From assembly GCA_031973215.1 (NCBI GenBank), contig DALYDK010000004.1, positions 1 through 64,000 on the forward strand: a DNA stretch of 64,000 nt, written 5' to 3'. The notes beneath the pieces were generated by a model, which worked only from the letters and a program-made list of their open reading frames with translations, was not told where the DNA came from and did no database searches. Of this stretch, positions 18,004-26,932 are shown piece after piece (positions within the stretch are counted from its first letter, which is position 1; the number at the start of each line of letters is the position of its first letter). A program made the translations under genes and the position numbers. The DNA is from DALYDK01 sp031973215. GTDB taxonomy: Bacteria > Patescibacteriota > Saccharimonadia > Saccharimonadales > CAIOMD01.

Positions 18004-18599
18004 TAAATCTCCTACCGTATGACTACAAAGAGCAAATTTTATATGCCAGAAAAAATAGGCAACTAGTTAAATGGAGTGTAGCCCTAGGCATTGCAATGTT
18101 TATAGTAATCGCCGTATCAGCCATTGGTACTATTTTTCTATACAAAACAACAAAAGATTACGAAAAGATAGTTTCTACAAATAAAAGCTCTTTAGAGGAA
18201 AAAAACCTAGAAGCAGAATATAAAGACATGGAAAAACTTTCTGCCAACTTTAAAACAGTTGTTGACATAGCTAGCCAACAACTTATTTATTCACGAATAC
18301 TTAAGGCCATTGCTCCCCTGCTGCCCGCAGACACCGAACTAAATGGCCTAGAGCTCACCCAAGGACAAAGCGGTGTAGAGATTAAAATTAATGGCGCTAG
18401 TCAAGAAACCCTAACTCAGGCATTTATAAACCTTTCATCTAAAAACAATGGTATTTTTGAAAAGGCAGATTTTAATAATGTTAGCTGTAAAGAGATAAGT
18501 ACTAGCACAGAACAACAGTATCCATGTACGGCCAGTATAAAGGGGCTTCTAGCTAAGAACTCTAGCTTCTACTTTATAAATTCAGGCGGTAAACAGTAA
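18000..18599 (+). CDS. pilN: Type IV pilus assembly protein PilN
   Basis: 199 aa from the ATG at 18000. This start gives the family N terminus MINLLPYDYKEQ, which is the PilM-binding motif. It forms an ATGA overlap with pilM and puts the Shine-Dalgarno AAGGAG (17986-17991) at 8 bases; the ATG two codons earlier would sit only 2 bases from it. One transmembrane helix covers about 26-48, then a coiled coil and a ferredoxin-like periplasmic-type domain. Confidence 0.93.
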   Translation: MINLLPYDYKEQILYARKNRQLVKWSVALGIAMFIVIAVSAIGTIFLYKTTKDYEKIVSTNKSSLEEKNLEAEYKDMEKLSANFKTVVDIASQQLIYSRILKAIAPLLPADTELNGLELTQGQSGVEIKINGASQETLTQAFINLSSKNNGIFEKADFNNVSCKEISTSTEQQYPCTASIKGLLAKNSSFYFINSGGKQ

Positions 18600-19207
18600 T
18601 GAATGCTAAAAAAGTATACATCTCGTTAATTGTAATTATAGTACTGCTTGTAATAGCTACAGCCGGTGTATTTTACGGTGCAAACGTTATGCTTAAAAAA
18701 AGCTCGACAAAATTAAGTCAGCTAAAAGTTGAAAACGCAGTTTTAGAACAAAATGAAAAGGTTTACCAAAAAGCTAAAAATGATCTTCTTAAATACGAAG
18801 ACCTTAAAAATGCGGTAGATGAAGCATTGCCAAAAGAAAAAGATCAGGCAAAGGCTTTGAAAGAACTGATTCAAATTGCATCTACAACTGGAGTAAAAAT
18901 TGAAAAAATAGAATTCACAGACTCTACCCTTGGCGATAAAGCAAAAGCCACAGGAAGCAACCCTAGCGCCGCAAGTTCAGCAGTAACCCAGGCTAAGCCA
19001 ATAGCCGGAATATCAGGCGTACAGGGTATTGAAATGAAAATTACGCTTGCTGGACCTAATGATAAAACTTCAATAAATTATAATAGTTTTATAAATTTCC
19101 TTGATTTAGTTAGCAATAATCGCAGAAGCATGCAAATTTCTAACTTAAATATTCAACCGAATTTAAAAAAAGCAGATTTAACAATTAACATATTTGTAAA
19201 GCCATGA
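18599..19207 (+). CDS. pilO: Type IV pilus assembly protein PilO
   Basis: 202 aa. One N-terminal transmembrane helix (about 7-30), a coiled coil (about 33-75) and a ferredoxin-like domain. Pairs with PilN in the alignment complex. A Ser/Ala-rich insert near 120-135 interrupts the globular domain. It starts with a TAATG overlap on pilN and ends in an ATGA overlap with the next gene. Confidence 0.9.
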   Translation: MNAKKVYISLIVIIVLLVIATAGVFYGANVMLKKSSTKLSQLKVENAVLEQNEKVYQKAKNDLLKYEDLKNAVDEALPKEKDQAKALKELIQIASTTGVKIEKIEFTDSTLGDKAKATGSNPSAASSAVTQAKPIAGISGVQGIEMKITLAGPNDKTSINYNSFINFLDLVSNNRRSMQISNLNIQPNLKKADLTINIFVKP

Positions 19208-19488
19208 ATGATATATTAGAAAACTTAAATAAATACCTAGACCCAATTAAAAATTTTTTTGATAAGTACCTAGCTTACATATATTTTGCAATCGTTGCCG
19301 CAATGGTTGGATTTATTATGATTAGAGTCAGTTCTTTAATTAACTCAGATCCAAGCATCCAACAAGAAACTACGGTAAAAATTATCAACATTAACTCGGA
19401 TCAAGCCGAAAAAATTCGTGGACTTCAGGATTTAAATATTGACGCAAGCCCCAACGCTAACGCTGGTAGGGAAAATCCATTTCAGTAA
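19204..19488 (+). CDS. Small PilP-like pilus accessory protein
   Basis: 94 aa. One transmembrane helix (about 23-45), then a short extracytoplasmic tail ending GRENPFQ, which resembles the (R)DPF motif of PilP-type proteins. Its place right after pilO (ATGA overlap) is where pilP usually lies. There is no secretin here for a PilP to bind, so the tail may simply pair with PilO. It converges on the PH-domain gene and overlaps its 3' end by 32 bases. Confidence 0.6.
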   Translation: MNDILENLNKYLDPIKNFFDKYLAYIYFAIVAAMVGFIMIRVSSLINSDPSIQQETTVKIININSDQAEKIRGLQDLNIDASPNANAGRENPFQ

Positions 19489-20131
19489 CCATTACTTTGT
19501 TCAGTAACTTGTCTTCTTCGGGGTATTCATAGTGCATAGGCTTAAGGCTATTTCTATAGCTTCCTGCTTGGCCTGTCGAAATCAAAAAATCGTCTTTGGC
19601 ATCTAAAATAATTTTTGAAACTTTATTAGGATCCGGGCAATAACTAAAAACAAAATTTGCCTGTTCACCAGCTGTTTCTATTTTAACTGTTCCAAAATTG
19701 AATAAATTTGCGAAAAAACCTTTTTGATGACTAGTAACATCTTCGACATTAGCAAGTGATATTTGGGATACCTTTCTGTTATATATGCCCTGCTGTAATA
19801 CCTGTATTACGTTTCTATCAGTAACAGTCAGTCTGGATTGTCTATAGACAAAAGTTGCTACGGCGATAATTAAACATAAAATTACAATACTAACAGAAGC
19901 AAAAAAAGCAACCACTGCATAAGCTGTAGTACTGCCGAAAACTGTTGGTAATAACAGGCCAATTATTAACATAGCAACTATAAAGCTAACAAATGCGGCA
20001 ACGAACATTATAATTAAAGCAAATGGATGCTGATAAGCAATAGCCAATATGTGCTCATTTTGGTCAATATTATCCATGGATCTGACTTCAGATGCATTTT
20101 TGTACTTCGGCCCAAAAATTAGCTTATCCAT
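19457..20131 (-). CDS. Bacterial PH-domain membrane protein (YdbS-like)
   Basis: 224 aa. Two transmembrane helices (about 35-60 and 68-95) are followed by a bacterial pleckstrin-homology domain (about 98-175) with RLTVTDRNVIQVLQQGIYNR and QISLANVEDVTSHQKGFFAN. Function in this family is not settled; some members act in membrane stress. The -10 element TATAAT (complement of 20141-20146) ends 9 bases before the ATG and there is no Shine-Dalgarno, so the mRNA is probably leaderless. Confidence 0.8.
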   Translation of the reverse strand: MDKLIFGPKYKNASEVRSMDNIDQNEHILAIAYQHPFALIIMFVAAFVSFIVAMLIIGLLLPTVFGSTTAYAVVAFFASVSIVILCLIIAVATFVYRQSRLTVTDRNVIQVLQQGIYNRKVSQISLANVEDVTSHQKGFFANLFNFGTVKIETAGEQANFVFSYCPDPNKVSKIILDAKDDFLISTGQAGSYRNSLKPMHYEYPEEDKLLNKVMVTEMDFPYQR

Positions 20132-20159
20132 TCCAAGCTCATTATAGCAATGAAAAAAT

Positions 20160-21167
20160 CTAAGAAATACTAGGATTTTTTTTGCCTAGATGCTTATAGG
20201 CCTTATGAGTAACTTTTCTACCCCTGGGTGTGCGCTCGATAAACCCAATTTGCATTAAATATGGTTCATAAAAATCTTCAACTGTAGATCTTTCATCGCC
20301 AAGAGATGCGGCTATGGTGTCAACACCTACGGGACCACCGCCATAATTATCAATAATAATTTCAAGTAGCATTCTATCGGACCTATCTAAACCTATTTCG
20401 TCTACCTCTAGTAAAGAAAGAGCCCTATCTGCCTGATTAGTATCAATAATTCCGTCGCCGTTTATATCAGCATAATCTCTCACTCTTTTAAGTAATCTGT
20501 TAGCTATTCTAGGAGTCAACCTAGAACGGGTCGAAATCACATGGGCAGCTTCAGGCTTTATATCTATGCCTAATATATCAGAAGATCTGTGAAGGATTTT
20601 TGATATTTCATCAGTATTATAAAATTCTAAACGATGTATTATTCCAAATCTATCTCTAAGTGGTGCCGCTAAAGAACCAGTTCTAGTTGTGGCTCCAATT
20701 ATTGTAAATTGAGGCAAATCTAGTCTTAGGCTCCTGGCGCTAGGACCTTTTCCTAGCATAATATCTAACTTGAAATCTTCCATTGCACTATAAAGAACTT
20801 CTTCGACTGATCGATTTAACCTATGAATTTCATCAATAAACAGAATGTCACCATCTTGAAGATTTGTAAGTAAACTAGCTAGATCACCCGATCTTTCTAT
20901 AGCCGGCCCACTAGTAACTCTAATTTGTGCACCCATCTCATTAGCAATAACCGTAGCCATGGTTGTCTTACCTAAGCCCGGCGGACCATAAAGTAAAACA
21001 TGATCTATCGGCTCTTGGCGTTTTTTTGCGGCGTCTATGGCAAGCTTAAGATTCTTTTTAAGGTTTTCTTGTCCAATATATTCACCAAAACTTTTTGGTC
21101 TTAGTGAATTTTCATTTTTTTCCTCCACCTCGTCACTGGGTCCAGGATTTACTATCCGCTCTATCAT
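20160..21167 (-). CDS. ruvB: Holliday-junction branch-migration ATPase RuvB
   Basis: 335 aa. Walker A GPPGLGKTTMA near 62, Walker B DILFIDEIHRL near 110, sensor ATTRTGSLAAPLRDRF near 158 and the C-terminal winged helix (ERTPRGRKVT). It drives branch migration with RuvA. It overlaps ruvA by 4 bases (ATGA). Confidence 0.98.
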   Translation of the reverse strand: MIERIVNPGPSDEVEEKNENSLRPKSFGEYIGQENLKKNLKLAIDAAKKRQEPIDHVLLYGPPGLGKTTMATVIANEMGAQIRVTSGPAIERSGDLASLLTNLQDGDILFIDEIHRLNRSVEEVLYSAMEDFKLDIMLGKGPSARSLRLDLPQFTIIGATTRTGSLAAPLRDRFGIIHRLEFYNTDEISKILHRSSDILGIDIKPEAAHVISTRSRLTPRIANRLLKRVRDYADINGDGIIDTNQADRALSLLEVDEIGLDRSDRMLLEIIIDNYGGGPVGVDTIAASLGDERSTVEDFYEPYLMQIGFIERTPRGRKVTHKAYKHLGKKNPSIS

Positions 21168-21748
21168 CTTGAATTGCTCCTAAGGACAGTTTTTATTTTT
21201 TCTTCAACAGACAGAGCAGGATCTAATTTAGACAATGCTTGCGTTGCGTCATAGGAGCTGTATCCCAAGGATACCAAAGCCTCAAAAGCCTCATCATTAT
21301 TGGCAGAAAGCTCACTAATAACAATATTGTCTGAATCAGATAATCCCTCAAATCCAATTTTATCCTTAAGATCTACAATTATTCTTTCCGCCACTCTCTT
21401 ACCAACACCACTTGCTGCTTGGAGATACTTAATATTACCCTGAGATATTGCTTTTTTAATTTCTTGGGCACTACCTATATTCATAATTGAAACCGCCATT
21501 TTCGGCCCTACCCCATTGACCGTTACAAGTTTTTCAAAAAAATGTTTTGTGTCGTTATCCAGAAAGCCAAACAGATCATGAGATTGCTCTCTTATATTTT
21601 CGTATATAAAAAGCTTAGCTTCTCCGCTTTGCTCAATATTATTTAGGTCATTTGTATTCATATATACCTGGTAACCGACCCCATTAACTAACAATACGAC
21701 CGAGTCTAGATTTTTATTTTCTACAATTCCATGAAGCTGAACAATCAT
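21164..21748 (-). CDS. ruvA: Holliday-junction-binding protein RuvA
   Basis: 194 aa. OB-fold domain I (about 1-63), helix-hairpin-helix domain II (TVNGVGPKMAVSIM and ASGVGKRVAERIIVDL) and C-terminal domain III (ALVSLGYSSYDATQAL) that contacts RuvB. All three domains are complete. Confidence 0.97.
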   Translation of the reverse strand: MIVQLHGIVENKNLDSVVLLVNGVGYQVYMNTNDLNNIEQSGEAKLFIYENIREQSHDLFGFLDNDTKHFFEKLVTVNGVGPKMAVSIMNIGSAQEIKKAISQGNIKYLQAASGVGKRVAERIIVDLKDKIGFEGLSDSDNIVISELSANNDEAFEALVSLGYSSYDATQALSKLDPALSVEEKIKTVLRSNSR

Positions 21749-21761
21749 AACCTATAGTATA

Positions 21762-22232
21762 TCAGGGTCGCTGCATAGAGTGGGTTAAGGCAGCAGCCAA
21801 TGCGTCCGCGCAATCATCTGGCTTGGGCCTTTCGCTTAAACCTAGCATTATTTTTACCATTTCTTGAATCTGAGATTTATCGGCTTGGCCATAACCAGTC
21901 AGCGCCTGTTTTATTTGCAGAGGCGTATATTCGGCAACTGGCACCCCCAAATTCGTCGCAGCAAGAAGCATAACCCCTCTAGCATGGCTAACACTTATGG
22001 CCGTGGTAACATTCCTGGCAAAAAATAATCTCTCAACCACCACAACATCGGGGTTGTTAGTTTTAATAATTTCAAGCAAAGAATCATAAATAGTCTTAAG
22101 TCTTAACTCCAAAGCCTGATGAGCTGGAGTTCTAATAACCCCGGCTTCAATCATTTTGTGTTTATAGCCGTCTGTATCAATGACGCCAAAACCAACTATT
22201 CCGGTTCCAGGATCAATACCCAGAACCCTCAC
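21762..22232 (-). CDS. ruvC: Holliday-junction resolvase RuvC
   Basis: 156 aa. The four acidic catalytic positions are visible: Asp7 in RVLGIDPGTG, Glu in VVVERLFFARN near 67, and the pair in KPDDCADALAAALTH near 139-142. The start is GTG at 22232, immediately after the yebC stop, so the two are coupled. Resolves junctions moved by RuvAB. Confidence 0.97.
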   Translation of the reverse strand: MRVLGIDPGTGIVGFGVIDTDGYKHKMIEAGVIRTPAHQALELRLKTIYDSLLEIIKTNNPDVVVVERLFFARNVTTAISVSHARGVMLLAATNLGVPVAEYTPLQIKQALTGYGQADKSQIQEMVKIMLGLSERPKPDDCADALAAALTHSMQRP

Positions 22233-22958
22233 TTAAACCTCTACACTATCTGCGATTTCGAAGTTAGTATGAGTAGATACGACGTCTTCCATTTCTTCTA
22301 TGGCATCAATTAAATTCATAGCCTTGCGCGCAGTCTCTGAATCGGAAATTTCTATAACGCTATTCGGCACAAAAGTTAGCTCTGCCTCAAGAAGCTCTAT
22401 ATTGGCTTTAGTAAGATTATCTCTTACTTTTGCTAGTTCTTTTGGATCGGTGTAAACCTGAATCTCATTATCGTCTTCTACGGCATCTTCTGCACCGGCA
22501 TCTAGAATGGTTAAAATTAAATCGTCACCGCTTCCTTTAACTCTAATGCTTCCTTTTCTGCTGAATTGAAATGATACCGCTCCACTTTCGGCAATATTTC
22601 CGCCTTTTTTATTGAAAACATTTCTTACTTCTGGGTAGGTTCTATTTAAGTTATCTGTAGCACATTCAACAAGTATTCCTATTCCTCCGGGACCATAGCC
22701 TTCATACATAACCTCCTGAAGCTGAGCAGCAGATTTGTCTGCAGCTCTTGCTATAGCGCGATCAATATTTGCATTCGGCATGTTAGAGGCTTTGGCCTTT
22801 TCTATTGCCATAGCTAAACTAGGGTTAGTAGTAGGATCGGTGCCCTTTTTTGCCGCTACGGCAATTAAGTTACCAATTCTAGTGAATACAGCACCTCGTT
22901 TGGCATCATTAGCTGCTTTCTGTCTTTTAATTGTTGACCACTTTGAATGTCCAGACAT
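22233..22958 (-). CDS. yebC: YebC/TACO1-family protein
   Basis: 241 aa with the family start MSGHSKWSTIKRQKAANDAK and the signature YEGYGPGGIGILVECATDN near 85. YebC proteins were annotated as transcription regulators; more recent work on the family links them to translation of difficult sequences such as proline stretches. It heads the yebC-ruvC-ruvA-ruvB operon, a widespread arrangement. Shine-Dalgarno GAGGT precedes the ATG. Confidence 0.95.
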   Translation of the reverse strand: MSGHSKWSTIKRQKAANDAKRGAVFTRIGNLIAVAAKKGTDPTTNPSLAMAIEKAKASNMPNANIDRAIARAADKSAAQLQEVMYEGYGPGGIGILVECATDNLNRTYPEVRNVFNKKGGNIAESGAVSFQFSRKGSIRVKGSGDDLILTILDAGAEDAVEDDNEIQVYTDPKELAKVRDNLTKANIELLEAELTFVPNSVIEISDSETARKAMNLIDAIEEMEDVVSTHTNFEIADSVEV

Positions 22959-22989
22959 ATAAAAACCTCATATTTTAATAATTCTTTAT

Positions 22990-24387
22990 TTATATTTTAA
23001 CAGATTGGAGTCTCTTTCTGAGGCCAATGTAAAATATTAATATAGAACCATAAATAAGTAGCATAGAAGTAAAGCCAACGGAAACAAGTTTGTAAGCACC
23101 TGGAACTGTTGCTAGCTTTTCAGTAATTAATATCATAAGGTTCAATAGCAGCCTGGCTGGAATTGCCAAATACGCTGATAGGTTTGGCAAAATAGCTCCA
23201 ATCAATCCTGCTATAAATGAAAAAAACATAGCTAAAGGAACAAGTGGCACGATGATTATATTTGCTATTATTCCAATTAAAGAAACTCTGCCAAAAATCA
23301 TCATAATTAGTGGAGTTGTCATAACCTGAGCCGAAAATGATTCGACGGCCATAGATGCAAAACCGTTATTATTTTTTATTCTAAACAAACGAATTAATAT
23401 GGGTGCAATAATTAAAATTCCAACAAAGGCCAAGAAAGACAGGTACCAACCAATATCGGACCAAATATAGTATGGGTTATAAAAAGCCGTTATCGATGCT
23501 ACCAATAGAATGAGTAGAGCTGGTCTAATTTTTCTTCCAAAATACCAAGCAGTCAAGCTTAAAAATGAAACAAGCGATGCTCTAACTATTGATGGAGAAA
23601 ATCCACTAATTAATATAAAACCGTATATTAGCACTAAAGAAATAAATAACAATTGAAACCTAGAAAGCTTAGAGCCAATTCGTCTGACAAAATTAACAAT
23701 TATCGTTAAGTTATATCCACTAACAGCAACAATATGGACAAGCCCGACAATTGTTAAAGCTTCCATTAAATATTCCGGCAACAAGCTTCTTTGACCTACT
23801 AAAATGCCTATAGCAAAGCTTGCAGCCGGTTCCGGCAAAGAAGTTTCAATGCCAATAATAAACTTAGTTCGAATATTATCAATTAGCGAATTGGTAGTAG
23901 CAATTGCATTAATATCAGCATAAGACATTGAAGCCTGTCTACTGCCGACACTCGGATATAGTTTTCCAGTAGCCTCAACTAGGTCGTAACGATAAACCGC
24001 CGGGGAACCAAATCCCTTAATTTTTACTTTTCCGGGGATGCTTTTGCCGTCAACTTTAACTGAACCAACAGTAAATTCCAGTTGAGAACTATCAGAATAA
24101 AAACCATCCTCAGAAGCAATGCCGGTGATTGTTACTTTTTTATAGTAAAAATCTTGATAACTAAGGTTTTGCTGTTGTAGTAAACCTCCCCTGTACAGAC
24201 CACCCGCAAAAGCCGCTAAACAAACGGTAAATATAAATGCTGTTTTAAATCTGTAAAAAATTACAGCAAGCAGTGAAAATATAAGGAAATAATATATACT
24301 AATAGGTTCAAAATATTTAGATATAAAAAGACCAAAAAGTAAAAAAATACAGATAAAAATTAATGTGTTTGTTTTTGTCAGAGCCAT
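22990..24387 (-). CDS. comEC: ComEC-type DNA uptake channel, without nuclease domain
   Basis: 465 aa. N-terminal helices, then the DUF4131/OB-like segment (about 75-160), then the competence membrane domain (about 190-450) with the signature SFAIGILVGQRSLLPEYL and VHIVAVSGYNLTIIV. Full-length ComEC of Bacillus is near 775 aa and carries a C-terminal metallo-beta-lactamase domain. That domain is absent here and the gene ends with a normal stop. It forms the inner-membrane pore for single-stranded DNA and fits with the type IV pilus and recombination genes nearby. Confidence 0.9.
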   Translation of the reverse strand: MALTKTNTLIFICIFLLFGLFISKYFEPISIYYFLIFSLLAVIFYRFKTAFIFTVCLAAFAGGLYRGGLLQQQNLSYQDFYYKKVTITGIASEDGFYSDSSQLEFTVGSVKVDGKSIPGKVKIKGFGSPAVYRYDLVEATGKLYPSVGSRQASMSYADINAIATTNSLIDNIRTKFIIGIETSLPEPAASFAIGILVGQRSLLPEYLMEALTIVGLVHIVAVSGYNLTIIVNFVRRIGSKLSRFQLLFISLVLIYGFILISGFSPSIVRASLVSFLSLTAWYFGRKIRPALLILLVASITAFYNPYYIWSDIGWYLSFLAFVGILIIAPILIRLFRIKNNNGFASMAVESFSAQVMTTPLIMMIFGRVSLIGIIANIIIVPLVPLAMFFSFIAGLIGAILPNLSAYLAIPARLLLNLMILITEKLATVPGAYKLVSVGFTSMLLIYGSILIFYIGLRKRLQSVKI

Positions 24388-24425
24388 ATCTAGTTATTAC
24401 TAAATATAAACTAAAGAAGGCAACA

Positions 24426-24454
24426 TTTACAATTTTACTTGTTCGTGATATATT
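24426..24454 (+). promoter_or_regulatory. Promoter of tRNA-Lys
   Basis: TTTACA at 24426-24431, a 17-base spacer, TATATT at 24449-24454, and about 27 bases to the tRNA. Confidence 0.65.
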
Positions 24455-24481
24455 AACCCCTGTTGTTTTAATAAAACATAT

Positions 24482-24558
24482 GGGCCCATAGCTCAGCCGG
24501 TTAGAGCACCTGCCTTTTAAGCAGGGTGTCGTGGGTTCGAGCCCCACTGGGCCCTCCA
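24482..24558 (+). tRNA. tRNA-Lys (anticodon TTT)
   Basis: All arms pair: acceptor GGGCCCA/TGGGCCC, D stem GCTC/GAGC, anticodon stem CCTGC/GCAGG with loop CTTTTAA, T stem GTGGG/CCCAC. The CCA end is encoded. The base before CCA is T, so the discriminator is U73; most bacterial tRNA-Lys have a purine there. Confidence 0.95.
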
Positions 24559-24560
24559 AT

Positions 24561-24591
24561 AAAAAAGTTCCAGTACTTCTGGAGCTTTTTT
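24561..24591 (+). terminator. Terminator after tRNA-Lys
   Basis: AAAAAAGTTCCAG (24561-24573) pairs with CTGGAGCTTTTTT (24579-24591) with one T-G pair. It also overlaps the stop of the convergent membrane-protein gene and can end that transcript too. Confidence 0.75.
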
Positions 24592-25087
24592 ATTTGTGCT
24601 TTTTATCGTGCTTAGAAATATGAACGCTTTTATGAAAAACAAAATAAAAAAGCGAGCCTAGTAATCCTGTAACTACTGCTACGCCTATAAAATTATCTAA
24701 AGTCTGATACAAACTAAGATTTTCGATTGTGTTTTTTTGATCATATGAAAGCTTTGAAACTACTAAAAATGTAGCCACGAGCGATGCAGACGCCCCTACG
24801 ACTATATTAAATATTAAGTCTTTAGGCTTAGATGTTTTTCTGTACAGAAAAAGCACCAGTGCTGAACCAAAAATTAATATAAATATTTGAACAATGCTGT
24901 ACATTGGTAGAGACAAACCGGTGAATATTGAATTTAAAAATTTTGTCGTTTCAACAGATACTTGTTTTGACGCCAACTCACCTGCAATCAGCAATAAATA
25001 TCCATAAACCGCGTTCGACCTAAATGCCAGCGGTACAAATAAAAACAAAAATGCCGATAAACCTAAAATAACGTATAAACTTATCAT
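24590..25087 (-). CDS. Four-helix membrane protein of unknown function
   Basis: 165 aa. Transmembrane helices at about 2-22, 60-82, 93-110 and 132-150. A basic, His-rich C-terminal tail (KSVHISKHDKKHK) follows. I do not recognise a family. It is the last gene of the RimB-RimK-DUF192 run on this strand, 24 bases after the DUF192 gene, so it may belong to the same unit. Confidence 0.6.
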   Translation of the reverse strand: MISLYVILGLSAFLFLFVPLAFRSNAVYGYLLLIAGELASKQVSVETTKFLNSIFTGLSLPMYSIVQIFILIFGSALVLFLYRKTSKPKDLIFNIVVGASASLVATFLVVSKLSYDQKNTIENLSLYQTLDNFIGVAVVTGLLGSLFYFVFHKSVHISKHDKKHK

Positions 25088-25111
25088 TTATAAATTAAGC
25101 ATAACATTTAT

Positions 25112-25588
25112 TTATTGAATATCTTGAAATATATCACCCATTTTTATTCCATATTTTTTTACTACACCTGAATTTAGTTCCAATATATACTTAGATTTTT
25201 GTTCTATTTGAAAGATCTCTGGATATGATTCTGGACTCAAGCCTTCCTTTATACCAACTACCTTTGCGTTATCGTCTAGCCAAATTACATCAATTGAAAA
25301 ATTCATATCTTTCATCCAAATTTTCCAATTACCAGATGTATCATATACAAACAACATTCCTTGGTTGGATGGTAAAAACTTACTTCCAGAAAGACCCTTT
25401 TCTTTGTCTTTTTCGGAAGTTAATTTTTCAATAAATATTATATTACCGTTAACAGTAATACTATCAAGTTGATGACCGCCTTTATACAAAGCAATCAGCA
25501 ATAAAATAGACAAACCAAAAAACAAACTAAAAATAATGTATCTTTTTTTAGGCACCAATTTTGTCTTTTTTATGTCTTTGTTTGGCAT
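25112..25588 (-). CDS. DUF192 family protein, membrane-anchored
   Basis: 158 aa. An N-terminal transmembrane helix (about 16-36) is followed by a full DUF192 domain (about 50-155) with KEKGLSGSKFLPSNQGMLFV, then WKIWMKDMNFSIDVIWLD and VKKYGIKMGD. DUF192 is a small beta domain of unknown biochemical role found in many bacteria and archaea. Its start lies 41 bases inside the 3' end of rimK, so expression is tied to it. Confidence 0.85.
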   Translation of the reverse strand: MPNKDIKKTKLVPKKRYIIFSLFFGLSILLLIALYKGGHQLDSITVNGNIIFIEKLTSEKDKEKGLSGSKFLPSNQGMLFVYDTSGNWKIWMKDMNFSIDVIWLDDNAKVVGIKEGLSPESYPEIFQIEQKSKYILELNSGVVKKYGIKMGDIFQDIQ

Positions 25589-26450
25589 TTCTTTCTATGT
25601 ATTCAATTATTTTCGTTGCTACATCCCTGTTTGTTATTTTCTCTATTCCAAACCCGGGGCTGGAATTAACCTCAAGCACCAGCGGACCTCTTGAACTTCT
25701 CATCATATCTACGCCACACACAGGCAAATTCATTGATTTCGCCGCTCGGACTGCTGTCTTAATTTCTTCGTCTGTTAGCTTAACGGCCTTGCCCTCACCA
25801 CCCTGGTGTAAATTTGATCTGAAATCATCATCTAGGCTCTGCCTTTTGTAACTGGCAACGACTCTTTTACCTACTACAAATGCTCTGATGTCCGTTCCTG
25901 CAGATTCTTTTATAAATTCTTGAACTAAAAAGTTCACACCTTCAACATAAAACGCCTGCATTACAGCTTGGGCTGCTTTTTTGGTTTCTGCTAATACAAC
26001 ACCATTTCCGTGAGTACCCCTAGCAACTTTAATAATTAGCGGGGTACCGCCGGCTTGCTCTATAACATCATCAAAATCTGCAGTATCTCTTGCAAACACA
26101 GTCTTAGGAACTCCTACTCCTGCTTTTGCTAGTAGTTGGTAGGCACGCAGTTTATCGCGTGAACGGTTTATAGCTATTGAACTAGCTGTAGTATATGTGC
26201 CCTGCATTTCAAATTGCCTAACAACTGCTGTACCATATTTTGTATAGCTTTGAGCAATTCTAGGTATCATGACATCAAATTTTTCTAACGGCTCTCCCTT
26301 GTAGTGCACAACCGGGTTATTTTTTTCTACGCCAATATAACATTTAGCGTAGTTAATAATTTTGACTTCATGCCCTCTTTCTAGAGCAACTTCTTTAAGC
26401 CTCTTAGTGGAATAGTTCTTTGATCCTTTTGATAAAATTGCAATCTTCAT
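25548..26450 (-). CDS. rimK: RimK-type ATP-grasp ligase
   Basis: 300 aa, the usual size of RimK, which adds glutamate residues to the C terminus of ribosomal protein S6 and can make poly-glutamate. The N domain is MKIAILSKGSKNYSTKRL. The ATP-grasp core has TPLIIKVARGTHGNGVVLAE near 136, FVGKRVVASYKR near 195, and the metal/ATP site VCGVDMMRSSRGPLVLEVNS near 245, ending SSPGFGIEKIT. Downstream of the RimB-like protease gene by 9 bases. RimK and RimB are functionally linked in Pseudomonas. Confidence 0.92.
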   Translation of the reverse strand: MKIAILSKGSKNYSTKRLKEVALERGHEVKIINYAKCYIGVEKNNPVVHYKGEPLEKFDVMIPRIAQSYTKYGTAVVRQFEMQGTYTTASSIAINRSRDKLRAYQLLAKAGVGVPKTVFARDTADFDDVIEQAGGTPLIIKVARGTHGNGVVLAETKKAAQAVMQAFYVEGVNFLVQEFIKESAGTDIRAFVVGKRVVASYKRQSLDDDFRSNLHQGGEGKAVKLTDEEIKTAVRAAKSMNLPVCGVDMMRSSRGPLVLEVNSSPGFGIEKITNRDVATKIIEYIERNAKQRHKKDKIGA

Positions 26451-26459
26451 AATATATCC

Positions 26460-26852
26460 TTAATCTGATGGGTCTACCAGAAATTTTCCTCTTAAAAATT
26501 TTCTGCCAATAATTACTTCGTAGTTCATACTAGATCTGTCGGTGAGAGAGATTTTAATTTTCCTTTTACTGCCTTTTATTCTGACAAAAGTATTAATAAA
26601 AAACCTCTGCTGCTTTTCACCATTAGAACTTTTAACATATTTAACTGAAAAGTTATCATTCCAAATAGTTTTTTTACTGTTAAATGGCTTAAAGCTAAGG
26701 TGATACTTCCCGTGCCTGTTAATGATTTTAATATTAGATGCATGGAGCGCACCGCTATCTGCGCCGGTATCAATTTTGGCCAGCACATATTCATCGCTAA
26801 GTTCTGGGAACTTAACTTTTTCATAAATTTTAAGCGTAGGTAATTTATTCAT
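26460..26852 (-). CDS. RimB-like retropepsin-type protease
   Basis: 130 aa, Zn_protease/RimB family (PF05618), now viewed as retropepsin-like aspartic proteases. The active-site motif is AKIDTGADSGALHA near residue 25. The second half has SLTDRSSMNYEVIIGRKFL, the conserved RxxMxYxVLIGR-type segment. In Pseudomonas RimB cooperates with RimK in S6 modification. The adjacency to rimK here supports the same pairing. Confidence 0.85.
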   Translation of the reverse strand: MNKLPTLKIYEKVKFPELSDEYVLAKIDTGADSGALHASNIKIINRHGKYHLSFKPFNSKKTIWNDNFSVKYVKSSNGEKQQRFFINTFVRIKGSKRKIKISLTDRSSMNYEVIIGRKFLRGKFLVDPSD

Positions 26853-26932
26853 GAAGATTTAGGCTTAGAATAGCACATTAAATTGTATAAAAACATCTTA
26901 TACTATATCATTTTTTTTAATATTTGTAAATA

